64,000 nt of DNA. Origin: Halicephalobus mephisto. Its lineage: Eukaryota > Nematoda > Chromadorea > Rhabditida > Panagrolaimidae. Below the pieces are notes generated by a model. The model worked only from the letters and a program-made list of their open reading frames with translations, ran no database searches and was not told the DNA's origin. This document shows positions 45,540 to 56,700 of this stretch, one piece after another (within the stretch, counting starts at the first letter, position 1; every line of letters starts with the position of its first letter). The DNA is taken from assembly GCA_009193035.1 (NCBI GenBank), contig SWDT01000044.1:1-64000 (forward strand), read 5' to 3'. A program made the translations under genes and the position numbers.

Positions 45540-46390
45540 TTCAAAAAAATTGATTTTTGAGGTTTTATAAGTGAAGTTAGAAATCTGCAGAAATTTCCAA
45601 AATTAAATAAAAAAATTATTTTCAATTTTTATAAAATTAAAATTTTCCGAAATTTCATAAAAAATTAAAAATTTAAAAACAAATTTAATAAAAAAAAATT
45701 ATTTTCAAATCCTATAAAATTAAAATTTCGTAAAAAATTTAAAATTTAAAAAAAAATTTAATAAAAAAAATTATTTTTGATTTTTATGGAATTAAAATTT
45801 TTAAAATTAAAAATTCCAGAATTTTTTAAAGAAAAATTTCGTAAAAAATTTATTTTTGATTTTTATGAAAATGTTATTCAAGATCCAAAATCAAAAAAAA
45901 TAAATTTGGAAAAATAAATTTTATAATTTTTATAATTTTTATGATTTTTAAAAAAACATTAAAAATCCAAACCAGGGTCGATCACGGGGTTACTTGAAGA
46001 CGAAAATCAAAGCAATGCCGACAGTTCCATCGAGAAACTTGGACTGACACAGGATCGAGAGCAGAACCGTCGATTTTTCGAAATCTTCGATTTTTAAATC
46101 AAAATAATTTCGAATTCAAATTTTTCAGTTTTCGAATTTGAATTTGTTTAATTTTCGAATTTAAACTTATTTATTTTTTCGAATTTAAACATATTTAATT
46201 TTTCGAATTTGAATTTATTTAATTTTTCGAATTCAAACTTATTTATTTTTTCGAATTTAAACATGTTTAATTTTCGAATTCAAATTAGTTTAATTTTTGA
46301 ATTTGAACTTTTCGATTTTTCGAATTTGAATTTATTTAATTTTTCGAATTTCTTTATTTTTTGAAGTTGAATTAATCCGAAATTGGTTTG
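45540..46390. repeat. AT-rich block and TTCGAATTTGAA repeats
   Basis: 45590-45960 is A/T runs. 46120-46390 holds about ten copies of TTTAATTTTTCGAATTTGAA / TTTATTTTTTCGAATTTAAA (about 27 bases); the TTCGAA core is palindromic. Confidence 0.8.
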
Positions 46391-46609
46391 AAAGTTCGAA
46401 AATCAACAGCTATGATCGAGAAGCATTTGTTCAGAAGAGAACAAACATCAAATCAATTTCGCAATCACAAAAATATTTATTTTTTGAGAATCTACTAAAC
46501 GAAAAAAATTGACTTCAGAATTTCATTGATTACGGTATTTCGATAACATTTTATAAAGTTTCGAAAATTTTTAGTTTATTGGATGTTTTCGAAACTGGAA
46601 TTACAAAAA

Positions 46610-47040
46610 AACAAAAATATACAATTTTAGGTCTTGAGTGGAAAATTCCGAAAATTCGTGTCGAGACAGTTTTTCGAAAATTTATAAGAAAAATTTAATT
46701 TCTTTAATAACATAATTTTCGAAATTTTTTGGAATTATAAAAAAACAAAAATATACAATTTTGGGTCTTGAGTGGAAAATTCCGAAAATTCGTGTCGAGA
46801 CAGTTTTTCGAAATTGTTTTGAATTATAAAAAAACAAAAATGCACAATTTTAGGTCTTGAATGGAAAATTCCGAAAATTTCTATTAAAACAGTTTTCCGA
46901 AATTCCGTGATAAAAATCTTTATTTTTTGTAACATGATTTCGGAACTGTCTGGAACCATGGGAAACAAAAATGCACAAATTTCGGTCTTAACCGGAAAAT
47001 TCCAAAAATTCCAGTCAAGACAATTTTTGTTAATTTTACT
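46610..47040. repeat. ~115-bp tandem repeat with GGTCTTGAGTGGAAAATTCC
   Basis: Four copies (near 46630, 46765, 46855 and 46983) with AATATACAATTTTAGGTCTT, GAGTGGAAAATTCCGAAAAT and TCGTGTCGAGACAGTTTTTC. Same architecture as the 21.7-22.2 kb array, with diverged core. Confidence 0.9.
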
Positions 47041-47049
47041 TTAAAATTC

Positions 47050-47900
47050 CAATTTTTACAATACTGTTTTTTATAAAATATTTCAAAAATTTACAAAAAT
47101 AAAAATATTAATTCTTTAAAATTATTTCATTAAACAAATTCAAACACGATATTTTATTTCCAAAAAGGTCATTTTCTCTTGAAAAATAAAAATTTTCTAA
47201 AATTAAAAAATTAAAATAATAAATTTAATTTTAAAATATCCAAAATAATAAAATTTAAAAAAAACTAAAATAAAATAATAAATAAAATTTAAAAAATAAA
47301 ACTAAAATAAATTTAAAAAATAAAATAATAAATTTAATTAAAAAATTTCTAAAATAATAAAATTTAAAAATAAAATAATAAATAAAATTTAAAAAAACTA
47401 AGATAAATTTAAAAAATAAAATAATAAATTTAATTTAAAAATAAAATAATAAATATAATTAAAAAATTTCTAATAGTTTTATTGAAACCTCAACACGAAT
47501 CAATGACGTATTGTGGACTCTCTTCAATTACTGGTCAGACCTCGCTCTCGATTAATTTTCGCAATCCTTGAGTCAACTTTCACTAAACCCGATCGCTTTC
47601 ATCTACTTTTATTTTGACAACCACTTGAACCCCCTCCGATAGGTCGAAGCCAAATTTTCTTTTTTCATTTAATCTGTAAAAAAAGCAAACATCGGCAAAA
47701 ACAAAAAGAAACCGTGAAGGAGTCTATTTCATCCAGAAATTTTTCGATTCAAACTTGAGTGGATTTTACAAAAGCCTTCCGATCTTGCCGGAAAGTGCTC
47801 GGACAAGATCTTATCTCCGTCAAGAAATCTCGAAAAATTTTCACAAGTGCTCCAAATTTTATCCATCAATAAATTTTTAATTTTAAAATTACCCGCATCT
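47050..47900. other. AT-rich intergenic and 3' flank of the p25 gene
   Basis: 47180-47480 is AAATAAAATAATAAATTTAA repeats; 47480-47720 is of mixed composition with no exon. A 65-codon minus-strand frame at 47729-47926 overlaps the tail of the p25 gene and is probably 3' UTR. Confidence 0.5.
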
Positions 47901-47906
47901 AATTTT

Positions 47907-49741
47907 TCAGACATTTTCAGAAACAAAAGCTTGATAGAATTGTTCGTTTGCCTGAGTCATCATAATTTGCATTTGTTCCACCACTTCCTCTTCGTCAATT
48001 TGTGCTGAAAACGAGCATTATTGTATCACAAGAAAAAATAATAAAAAAAAAATTATTTTTTTTACGAAACAGTCTTGGGAATTTTTTGCAATCTCATTGA
48101 AATTCAGAATCCAAATCATTTCATAAAATTTAAAACATCTTGAAAAATTTCAACAAAAATCTAAAAAATTCTAGAAGTTTTTGTAAAATTTCCGAAGGAT
48201 TTTTAGAATCTTCTGTAAAATTTCCGAAAAATTTCTGAAGAATTTCAGAATCTTCTGAGATTTTGAAATTTTTCAAAAAGTTCTAGAATCTCTTACAAAA
48301 TTTTCAAAGGATTCAGAATCTTTTATAAAATTCCTAAAATTTCTGAAGATTTTTTAGAATCTTCTATAAAATTCCTAAAATTTCAGAATTTTTTATAAAA
48401 CTTTCAAAAAATTCAGAATCTTCTGTAAAATTTCTAAGTTTCTAGAATCTTCTGAGATTTTGAAATTTTTCAAAAAGTTCTAGAATCTCCTACAAAAGTT
48501 CCAAAGGATTCAGAATCTTTTATAAAATTCCTAAAATTTCAGAATTTTTTATAAAACTTTCAAAAAATTCAGAATCTTCTGTAAAATTTCTAAGTTTCTA
48601 GAATCTTCTGAGATTTCGAAATTTTCCAAAAAGTTCTAGAATCTCCTACAAAATTTTCAAAGGATTCAGAATCTTTTATAAAATTCTTAAAACCTATGAA
48701 AATCTGAAATTTCCCATAAAATTTTTAAATTTCTATCTAAATTCCAAAAATTTCTGAATTTTTTATAAAATTAATTTAAAAATTAAACACACCCGGATTT
48801 CCGCCAACCACAGAAAAAGGAGGAATTACTTGATTCGGAGGGACAACTGATCCTGGTAAAATTTCCACACAATCCTTGATAATAACACCGTTTCCAATCA
48901 CCGAATTGGCCCCTATATGAACATAAGATCCTATTTGTACAGCTTCAATCACGCAATCTTCATCGATCATGACGTAATCGCCGATAATGCACTTGAGAAA
49001 CACCCCACCAATTTGGATTTGCTTATAAGCAGGCCGGATAATCGTTCTTTCTTTTATAACACACCATTTTCCTATTTTAATAGTGTTAAAATCACCTCGT
49101 AGAACAACATCATCCATCAAAATGGACTAAATAAAATAATTAATTTTAAAAGTAAATTTAAAAACAATTTCAGTATTTTTAAATAACTCTAAAAACTACA
49201 GTAATTCTAAAAATCTTTAAAAATACATTTTTTAAATAAATCATTTCCGAAAAATAATTTAAAAACTACAGTAACTTTGGAAATAAATAATTTTAAAACA
49301 TAAAATTCCAAAAAGTAAATTTCAAAAATAACTTTAAAAATTACAGTAATTTCAAATTTAAATTATCCCAAAAAAGTTTTAAAAATAAACTTTAAAAATA
49401 ATTTTAAAACTACAGTAATTCCAAATTTAAATTATTCCAAAAAAGTAGTTTTAAAAATAAATTCCAAAAGTAATTTTAAAATTACAGTAATTTCAAATTT
49501 AAATTATTCCAAAAAAGTGGTTTTAAAAATAAACTTTAAAAAATAACTTAAAAACTACAGTAATTTCAAATTTAAATTATTCCAAACAAGTTTTAAAAAT
49601 AAATTAATTTAAAAAAATACTTACATTTCCTCCTAAAGCTATATTCTGACTTCCATGAGCTGTTGATTTCTTACTGATCTTATTGCCTTGGGCAGTTTCG
49701 ATCATAAACTTTTTATCATACTTGATCTCTTGCAATTCCAT
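47907..49741 (-). CDS. DCTN5: dynactin subunit 5 (p25)
   Basis: Subunit of the pointed-end complex of dynactin, which helps dynein bind cargo. Exons on the minus strand: 49741-49625, 49126-48793, 48004-47907; 182 aa, the same length as human p25. Seen: start MELQEIKYDKKFMIETAQGN, then a left-handed beta-helix of hexapeptide repeats: 'IVIRG'-type turns as LRGDFNTIKIGKWCVIKER, IGDYVMIDEDCVIEAVQIGS, YVHIGANSVIGNGVIIKDCV, ending PPFSVVGGNP and a helical tail QIDEEEVVEQM. The ATG lies directly after TTTTTTGAG, a weak acceptor. The stop of arx-1 lies 192 bases upstream on the same strand, so the two are probably one operon: ARP3 and a partner of the ARP-containing dynactin. Confidence 0.95.
48120..48720. 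repeat. ~190-bp repeat in p25 intron 2
   Basis: Three diverged copies with TTCAGAATCTTTTATAAAAT, TCTAGAATCTTCTGAGATTT and TTTTTCAAAAAGTTCTAGAA; the period is made of shorter related pieces. Confidence 0.8.
49140..49620. repeat. ~75-bp repeat in p25 intron 1
   Basis: Six copies with AAAACTACAGTAATTTCAAA, TTTAAATTATTCCAAAAAAG and TTTTAAAAATAAA. ACTACAGTAAT is a common nematode repeat word. Confidence 0.85.
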
Positions 49742-49933
49742 CTCAAAAAACTTCAATAACATCTTTAAAAAACTACTCTCAATAAAAATGGTTAAAAACC
49801 AAAATTTTTTCTTTAAAAAAAATTATTTTACTTTATACTTGAATAAATAAGGCAACGATATGGAAATTAAAGAATCGAGAAAAAGAAGGATACACAATGA
49901 GGATCCAGAATCAATAAACAACGATCAATTTAC

Positions 49934-51279
49934 TCAAGTCATGGTCCCGAAGATCGGATTGTATCGGCATATGGAGGGACCTTTCTCGAGGTATTCAGCA
50001 CGAGTATGGGCGACTTTGTAGAATTCTGGAGTTGAGGCGAGCATACTTCCCCCAAACCAGACAGCATATCTCTGCATCTTGTGAGAATGGACATTGACAT
50101 CGATCGGAGTTGGCTTAAATGACAAGTTTAATTTAATTCATTTTTCCAAACTTACTGCTTGAGCTCCTTTCACTTGTTGGTGGATTGTTTTTAGTCTGTG
50201 ATCGGTGAGCTTCTTGACGTCACGTTGGAGTCTTCTTCCAAAGTCTTTGAACATCGTAGAACCTCCAGAAAGAACAACGTTGTTGTACAAATTGCGTCTC
50301 ACATCGATTGGACATTGCTGGATGACGTTATCCACGACAGCACTCAGAGGAGTTGTGAAATCTTCACTTACCATTTCTGGCTGGAAGAAGATTTCCGGAG
50401 CTAGGAATCTTTCAGCCCCAATTTCCGCAGCGAAGGGCTGTCTGGTGACGTTGTGGGTCCCATTATATGTCTTCCGCCACTTTCCTGGATCGTCGTCGTA
50501 CTTTGGGAATTCCTTCCTTATATCCGGACAGACATAACAGTAACCTTCCTTGATGGCTTTTGCGACTTCGTACGACATGTCGGGAGGAACAGCTTCGCCA
50601 CGTTCTCTCATGAAACTCTGGATAAAGTAAGTAACGTCCCTTCCGGCAATGGGAATGTGCTTGATACATGATCCGATTACGTAGCCATCGGCAACGGGGA
50701 TACAATGAGTGACTCCATCTCCACTGTCGATGACGAGTCCGGTGAGAGTACGGTCAGTGACGTCTCTCGAAGACCAGGAAGCGGCCAAGGCCAAAACGGC
50801 TTGCACGGCAATGTAGAGACCAGGAACGTTGAATGTTTCGAACATAATTTCGGCAGTGTACTCACGGTTCTCAGGAGTATTCAATGGGGGTTCGGTTAGA
50901 AGGAAATAATGGTCTTCTGGATCAACTCTGAGGTACTTGAAAATGCTCCTCTCCATATATCGTTCCATCAAATTCCAATCATCCACAATACCGTGTCGAA
51001 TAGGGTACTTCACAGTGTAATTGGAAGCTGCCGGGGAGAAAGCGTCGTCTCCAATGTAAAAATCCAGATCCGGAATCCTGGGCCGTCCAGCGACAGCGGA
51101 CGTCACGGCTTCTTGTTCTTCTTTTACCGCGATCGCTGAAAATCAAAATCCATATATCAAAAACCCCCGGAAATCCTACCTGTAGGGATGATGAATTGAG
51201 GTTCACTGTTCCCGGCAAATCCCAGCTTGGTATATCCAGTACCGTTGTCGATGACACAAGCCGTGGTGTGAGTGGCCAT
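49934..51279 (-). CDS. arx-1: actin-related protein 3 of the Arp2/3 complex
   Basis: Nucleates branched actin together with ARP2 and five ARPC subunits. Exons on the minus strand: 51279-51180, 51135-50156, 50113-49934; 419 aa against 418 in human ARP3. Seen: actin-fold phosphate loop '[18 protein letters not shown]', then '[20 protein letters not shown]', '[20 protein letters not shown]', second phosphate region [20 protein letters not shown], the nucleotide-binding '[19 protein letters not shown]', and the C-terminus '[17 protein letters not shown]'. The paired DNGTG and DSGDG motifs and the SGGST loop are intact. The gene is divergent from the small-protein gene at 51.9 kb and is followed by p25 on the same strand. 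Confidence 0.98.
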
Positions 51280-51440
51280 CTTTAACCTTAAAATTCACAA
51301 ATAAATCATTATTATTGTTATCCACAATGATGAGCAATTTATAAACGAGAATTACATTAATAAAATAAGAGCTGAATCGATACATAAAGACCCGAGTCAA
51401 AGAAGGAAGGTGATTCATTCAAGCCGGGGCAGGCGCTTAT

Positions 51441-51488
51441 CGGACAGTCAAATACAGCCTTTCGCGATGGGACTGGGTTTGACTGGCC
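51441..51488 (+). other. 48-base conserved hairpin, copy A
   Basis: Starts CGGACAGTCAAA and ends TTTGACTGGCC; the arms pair with one mismatch (A opposite G) around a loop of about 25 bases containing CCTTTCGCGATG. The same 48 bases recur at 51651 with about seven changes, most of them outside the arms. Located 160 bases upstream of the arx-1 start. It may be a promoter element or a small structured RNA. Confidence 0.6.
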
Positions 51489-51650
51489 AGCAATCTCCTC
51501 ACATCAGTTTGTTTTTTTCGCATCTTCTGGTTTTATTCATTTTTATTCTTATATTTTCCTCCATATATTATTCCGTGTTTAAAATATTTCAATATATAAA
51601 ATAAACCCAGTTGAAAAAGGAAAACGATGCGAATTGTGGAAGGTAGTTGT

Positions 51651-51698
51651 CGGACAGTCAAGCATAACCTTTCGCGATGAGACTTGGTTTGACTGGCC
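51651..51698 (+). other. 48-base conserved hairpin, copy B
   Basis: CGGACAGTCAA ... CCTTTCGCGATGA ... GGTTTGACTGGCC, exactly 210 bases after copy A and in the same orientation. Flanking sequence between the copies is much less similar, so the 48-base core appears to be under constraint. It lies about 220 bases upstream of the plus-strand gene at 51916. Confidence 0.6.
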
Positions 51699-51915
51699 AT
51701 CAAGAAGTAGCATTTATCACCTTATTTCCTAATCTTGTCGATTCTTGTTCCTATTTTTCCTTTATATATGATTTTACATCGAAATCATTCCTAGTAGTCA
51801 TTGTGGTTGCTCAAGAACGTTGTAACGTGAATTAACCATACTTTTGTTCGAAAAAATATAATTATTAATGGTGACGTTAGTTTTTAGGTTCCTAAACCTG
51901 GAGATTTCAGGAAAA

Positions 51916-52355
51916 ATGGCAAACGACGCAGATGACGAAATCGAGGTCCAGGACACCAAGAGCAAGATGTGGGGAGCTCAGGAAGTCAACAAGGCCAGTT
52001 CTAAGGTTTGTTTTAATATATCGATTTTTATCCAAATCCTCAAATATTTCAGCTGACAGACGACACGCAGGATGACAGCAACGACCTGAACAATGTCAAC
52101 ATTACTGGATTGGGAATCAAAGAAGAAGCTCCAGCCCCGAAGATCAAAATCAAACGAGACGACACTCAGTTCCTCGTCGAGAAACTACGGTACAAGAAAG
52201 AGGCCGCTGAAGCCCTCTTAATCGTCCACAACGGAGATCTCAAGAAAGCTGTCTTTGCCGACCTCGGTCTGGAATCCCTCCCCACTCCTCCTGACCTTTC
52301 CCAAGCCAGGAAAACCGCCGAGAGTTTCGAGTTCAAAAGTGTCAAGTATCATTGA
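51916..52355 (+). CDS. small acidic protein with UBA-like C-terminal domain (HYPK-like?)
   Basis: Two exons, 51916-52005 and 52053-52355, give 130 aa. The N-terminal third is acidic and probably disordered (NDADDEIEVQDTKSKMWG); then a basic patch (PKIKIKRDDTQ) leads into about 45 residues that look like a three-helix UBA fold: 'QFLVEKLRYKKEAAEALLIV' followed by HNGDLKKAVFADLG. The pattern (helix, AAEALL, x(4)GDLxxAV) recalls HYPK and the C-terminus of NAC alpha, which act at the ribosome; this is inference from pattern only. A short 47-base intron is typical of nematodes. The start was chosen because the acceptor GAGATTTCAG lies five bases upstream. The stop lies 84 bases from that of the convergent RRM gene. 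Confidence 0.75.
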
Positions 52356-52439
52356 TTCTTGTTGATTTTACTTCAAAATAGATAAAACCAGTGAAATGGA
52401 AAGGTGCAGATCATTGATGAGGATCATCAACAAAGTCGG

Positions 52440-53262
52440 TCAGTTCTTGGCGACTTTGTACATTGTGATTTCGTGGGAAACACGCAGATGGTAGAGCAGT
52501 TCCCAGCTCGTGGTGAAGCAGTTGGAGCAAGTAAAGCAGCCAAAGCTTTCTGGCTCGTCTGGATCCTTTTTCGGCTTAGAAGTACACGACTCCTTTCTGT
52601 GGTTCACGAAATCCTCGAGGTAGTTGGTCAAGAACCCGCATCCGCCGCAAACCAGGAGATCGGCTGACACTAGAAAACGGGATTAAAGTGGATAAAGACG
52701 CTTGGGGTCTTACTGTCGCTTTTGGGAGCAGGTGCCGGTTTGGCTTCTGGCTCCGGGGCCGGCTCTTCCTTGGGTTTCTTATTAGGTGGCTGTGAATCGT
52801 CTCGTTTCCGTTTCTGGGGATTAGGATTTGGGTTTTGTTGTTGGCCTTTGCTCTGGTCGTACACGACCCTCACTTCTGAAATCCACACTTATCCATATAT
52901 GAAAAAGCAAAAATCTACCTAACATGGCCCTTTTGTAAGTGTAGCCGTGGAGGGCCATGGTCGCCAGCTCGGCTTCGGTGCTGTTGGTGTACTGGACGAA
53001 GGCGTACCCCTTGAACAGACTAGCGCCGACGATCCTTCCATAACTTGCAAAAAGATCTATTATTTCGTCTCTAGTTGTGTTTGCACCTAATCCAGCGACA
53101 AAAACACGGGATCTGAAAGGACTTTGATAAAAATCGATATATGAACAACAACAGCAGCAAAAGGCCGGAAGTGGAAAAACGGACAAAAATAAAAACGGTT
53201 GGAACTCACTTCATTTTCTCGGGATCCTTGGAATTCGTGTCATAACTAATCTGGTTAGCCAT
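52440..53262 (-). CDS. hnRNP C/RALY-like RRM protein with two C-terminal zinc fingers
   Basis: Nuclear RNA-binding protein by domain content. Exons on the minus strand: 53262-53210, 53112-52919, 52875-52714, 52669-52440; 212 aa. Seen: one RRM (about 18-88) with RNP2 VFVAGL and RNP1 KGYAFVQY, close to the RRM of hnRNP C and RALY ('SRVF...YGRIVG...'); a basic and proline-rich linker with a likely nuclear signal (QKRKRDDSQPPNKKPKEE) and an EPAPEPEAKPAPAPK stretch; then a C-x2-C-x12-H-x4-C finger starting LLVCGGCGFL, resembling the BCL11-type C2HC finger, and a C-x2-C-x12-H-x4-H finger (CFTCSNC...HLRVSH). From memory, C. elegans ZTF-4 has a similar make-up; not verified. The acceptor TTTTTTAG lies 18 bases before the ATG. 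Confidence 0.88.
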
Positions 53263-53717
53263 TTTGGAATCCAGATGGCTAAAAAAAATTAAAAATATTC
53301 AAAAAAATAAAAATAAAAAACCCGGATTCACGAATTGTTGATTTTTAATATTTTCAAACAAAATCCTCCAAAAATTCCTAAGATATCGAAAATAATATTT
53401 AAATATTTATTATTATAAAAACTAAAATTAAAAAAATAAAAAACGAACGATTTAAAAAGATAAAAATCCTCAAAAGAAAAATGACCAGTTTGCCAGCAAC
53501 GCGCACTCTGCCCGGCGGCACATTTTGCCCCTTTTGACCAAAAAGAATCGATAAAAGTCGAAATTTCCTTCATTCTTTTGAAACAATCACTATCAAAACT
53601 GGCCGTTTGTAAGAGATAAACATTGTCTGGTCCGCGATTTGTTTTCGTGTTTGAATCAGTTTTTCCTTTCCGATGAGTTGTCACAGGAGGATGAGTTTGT
53701 TTCAGGGAGGGACGATA
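53263..53717. promoter_or_regulatory. divergent promoter region, RRM gene / apb-3
   Basis: About 455 bases between opposite start codons. AT-rich from 53280 to 53480, mixed afterwards. A trans-splice-like acceptor TTTGTTTCAG (53705) precedes the apb-3 ATG by 12 bases. An open minus-strand frame at 53328-53684 has no family signature. Confidence 0.55.
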
Positions 53718-56700
53718 ATGAGGATGTCATACGCCGATGGACTCACGTCTCCTGAGATCGAAATTGCCGAAGGGGGTCAAATGCTGGACAACAGAAGGTA
53801 AAATGTCTAAAATCAACCATTTTAATATAGGTTAATTCCAGTAAATTTGCCGACCTCCGGGCGATGTTAGACAGCAACAAAGAATCCGTAAAAATGGACG
53901 CAATGAAGAGAATCATCAACGTAAGATTTATTTCATATATCAAAAACAGTATTTAAATCTATATGTGAGAAATTACACCTAAATTCATATATGAAAAGTG
54001 ATGACGAAATTTATATATGAAAAATGTGATAATATTCATATATGAAGGATTGTAGTTGGTTTCATATATCAAAAACAATATTTAAATCTATATATGAGAA
54101 ATTACACCTAAATTCATATATGAAAAGTGATGACGAAATTCGTATAAAATAATATTTTCATATATAAGTGATAATCACCTTTCAGATGGTTGCGAAAGGG
54201 AAGGACGTGAGTGAGCTTTTCGCTGCCGTTGTGAAGAATGTTGCCGTCAAGAATCTGGAGCTGAAAAAACTAGTTTACGTTTATCTCGTGAGATATGCAG
54301 AAGAACAACAAGACCTGGCTTTGCTCTCCGTCAGTACCTTCCAGAAGGCCTTGCAAGACCCAAACCAGCTGATCCGGGCGAGTGCTCTCCGGGTTCTGTC
54401 CAGCATCAGGGTCCCTATGATCACGACCGTGATGTTGCTGGCTTTGAAGGCTTCCGTCAGGGATATGAGTGCTTACGTCAGAAAAGTGGCCGCTCACGCC
54501 ATTCCTAAGCTCTATTCCTTGAATCCAGATCTGCTTCCAGAGTTACTAGATTGCATAGATTATTTACTCGGTAAATTTCGCTTTTTAGAATTTTTATTTT
54601 TTAAAATTTGAATATTTTTACATTTAAAAATTGACTTTTCAGGAGACAAACGGACGCTCGTCCTCGGAAGTGCCGTTTATGCGTTCGAGGAAACCTGTCC
54701 GGATCGGCTGGATTTGCTTCATAAACATTTCCGAGCCCTTTGTCGGGCCCTGCCAGATGTGGACGAGTGGGGTCAAGTGATCATGATCGGTCTTCTGACG
54801 AGGTACGCCAGAACTCAGTTCACAGCGCCTTCCGAAGATCAAGGACCTCTGGATCCTGATCACACTCTTCTGATTCTCTCAACAAGACCACTTCTTCAAA
54901 GTCGAAATTGTTCTGTTGTAATGGCTGTGGCTCAATTACTGTACTACATAGCTCCTCCATCTCAGTTGTCCGTGGTTCCTCGGGCTTTGGTCAGACTTCT
55001 ACGAGCCCCGAACGAAGTCCAATACGTCGTCCTGATCAACATCGCGACCATCTGTGCCACTCAGAAAAACATGGTAGATGAGCACATTTTTGCGATTAGC
55101 AAAGTAACTTTTCCGAATCGGTTTTTGACGTTGTGATCGTGGTTTGTCAAACTGGATTCGTTCTATCGCTTTGCTATTTTTATTTTTTAAATTTTTTTTA
55201 TTAATTTGTATTTTTTAGAATCTCTTCGAACCATTTTTGAAGAGCTTTTTCGTCCGAGGATCCGACAGTAAACATGTCAAACAACTCAAGCTCCAGATTC
55301 TGACGAGTTTGGTGACAGAAACCAATGTTCAGTTAGTCATCAGGGAGTTACAGGTACGTTTTTCATATAACGAGTAATAGAGTCTGTCATCGGCTGTTTC
55401 CTGATTGTATAATGACAATTACGAAATAATTGTCGCATAAAATCAACGCGCAGATTACTGTAGTTCTCATGAAATTCCTGATATTCGTATCGGAACAATT
55501 TCGTAATCACGTCCATTTCCGTTTTTTTGTAATTTAGGATATAAGATTATCATAATATTGGAATTCGATATTTTTAATTTTCTCGAATTTTTGAATTCCC
55601 GCGCAAAAGGAAGGAACTTTATGAAAATGGTAAATCTGGTAACTCTCCATTGAAGTCGACCATTTTTGTCATTGACTCGTTTTGTCCTCTCTCTCTGCTT
55701 TGTTCTTCCGTAATTATCCTAAAATTTTCCAAAAAATTCAAAAAACTCCATTTTATAGGAAATTTCACATGTGATTTTCTTGCAATAATGTGATTTATAT
55801 ATGAAATTCATTATTTGTATATGAATTTCCTCGTTATAGGCTTATTTGCACATGCCTGATCTTGCTGGAAGCGCCATTGAAGCGATCGGACGTTGTGCTC
55901 TTCAGGTGTCGGCTTCATCTGAATCTTGTCTTTCTTGTCTTGTGAATTTGATTGCTTCACCCAAAGAATCTATTGTATGTTCTGCAGTGGTGGTCCTGAA
56001 ACGACTTCTTCATGCAGATGCTCCGATTCCGCTTCTGAAGAAAGTCATAAAATTGATCCACACTATTAAAGCTCCTTCTGCAAGGGCTTGTGTCATATGG
56101 CTCGTGAATACTCATATTGACAAAGTTCCGAAATTGGCCCCGGATTTACTGAGATTACTTGTGAAAAATTTTTCGGAAGAAGACGATTTAGTCAAGCTCC
56201 AGACTTTGAATTTGGCGGTGAAGTTGTGGATAACAGACGGAGAAAAATGTGAAAAACTTATCAGATATGTTATTTTGTTGGCAAGATATGACAGAAGTTA
56301 CGATATTCGTGATAGATGTAGATTTGTAAGAAATTTTATTCTTAAAGAAAATTGTGGATTTCCGTTGGAAGTATTCATGAGCAGTAAACCGGCTCCATCG
56401 ATCCAGAATCAATACAGCGATAGAGAAAATTTTCAATTAGGAACGTTATCGCATTTGTTAAATCAGAAATGTAATGGATATACTGAATTGCCGGATTTTC
56501 CAAATGAAGCTCCAGATCCTACTGTAAGAAGAAATGCAATGCCTCTGGCTGTGGACGAAATCGGACAAGATGCACTTAAATCAGGAGGAGAAAATTTGGA
56601 TGAATTTTATTCTGATGAAAGTGGCGAAGAAGAAGAAGAAGAAGACGTTGATGAAGACGTTGATGAAGAAGTCGATGAAGACGTCGATGAAGATGTTGAT

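Larger units (their letters stand above)
51280..51915. promoter_or_regulatory. divergent promoter region, arx-1 / small UBA-like gene
   Basis: 636 bases between two divergent start codons. Contains the two 48-base hairpins, each followed by T-rich sequence (TTTTTATTCTTATATTTTCC; TTGTTCCTATTTTTCC). A plausible trans-splice acceptor, GAGATTTCAG at 51910, precedes the plus-strand ATG by five bases. Confidence 0.6.

Noticed and set aside
47729..47926. 65-codon minus-strand frame overlapping the p25 tail
   Set aside because: It lies in the 3' UTR of p25 in another frame and has no family resemblance.
53328..53684. 118-codon minus-strand frame upstream of the RRM gene
   Set aside because: Lies in the divergent promoter; no domain, and the second half is low-complexity Phe/Tyr/Asn.
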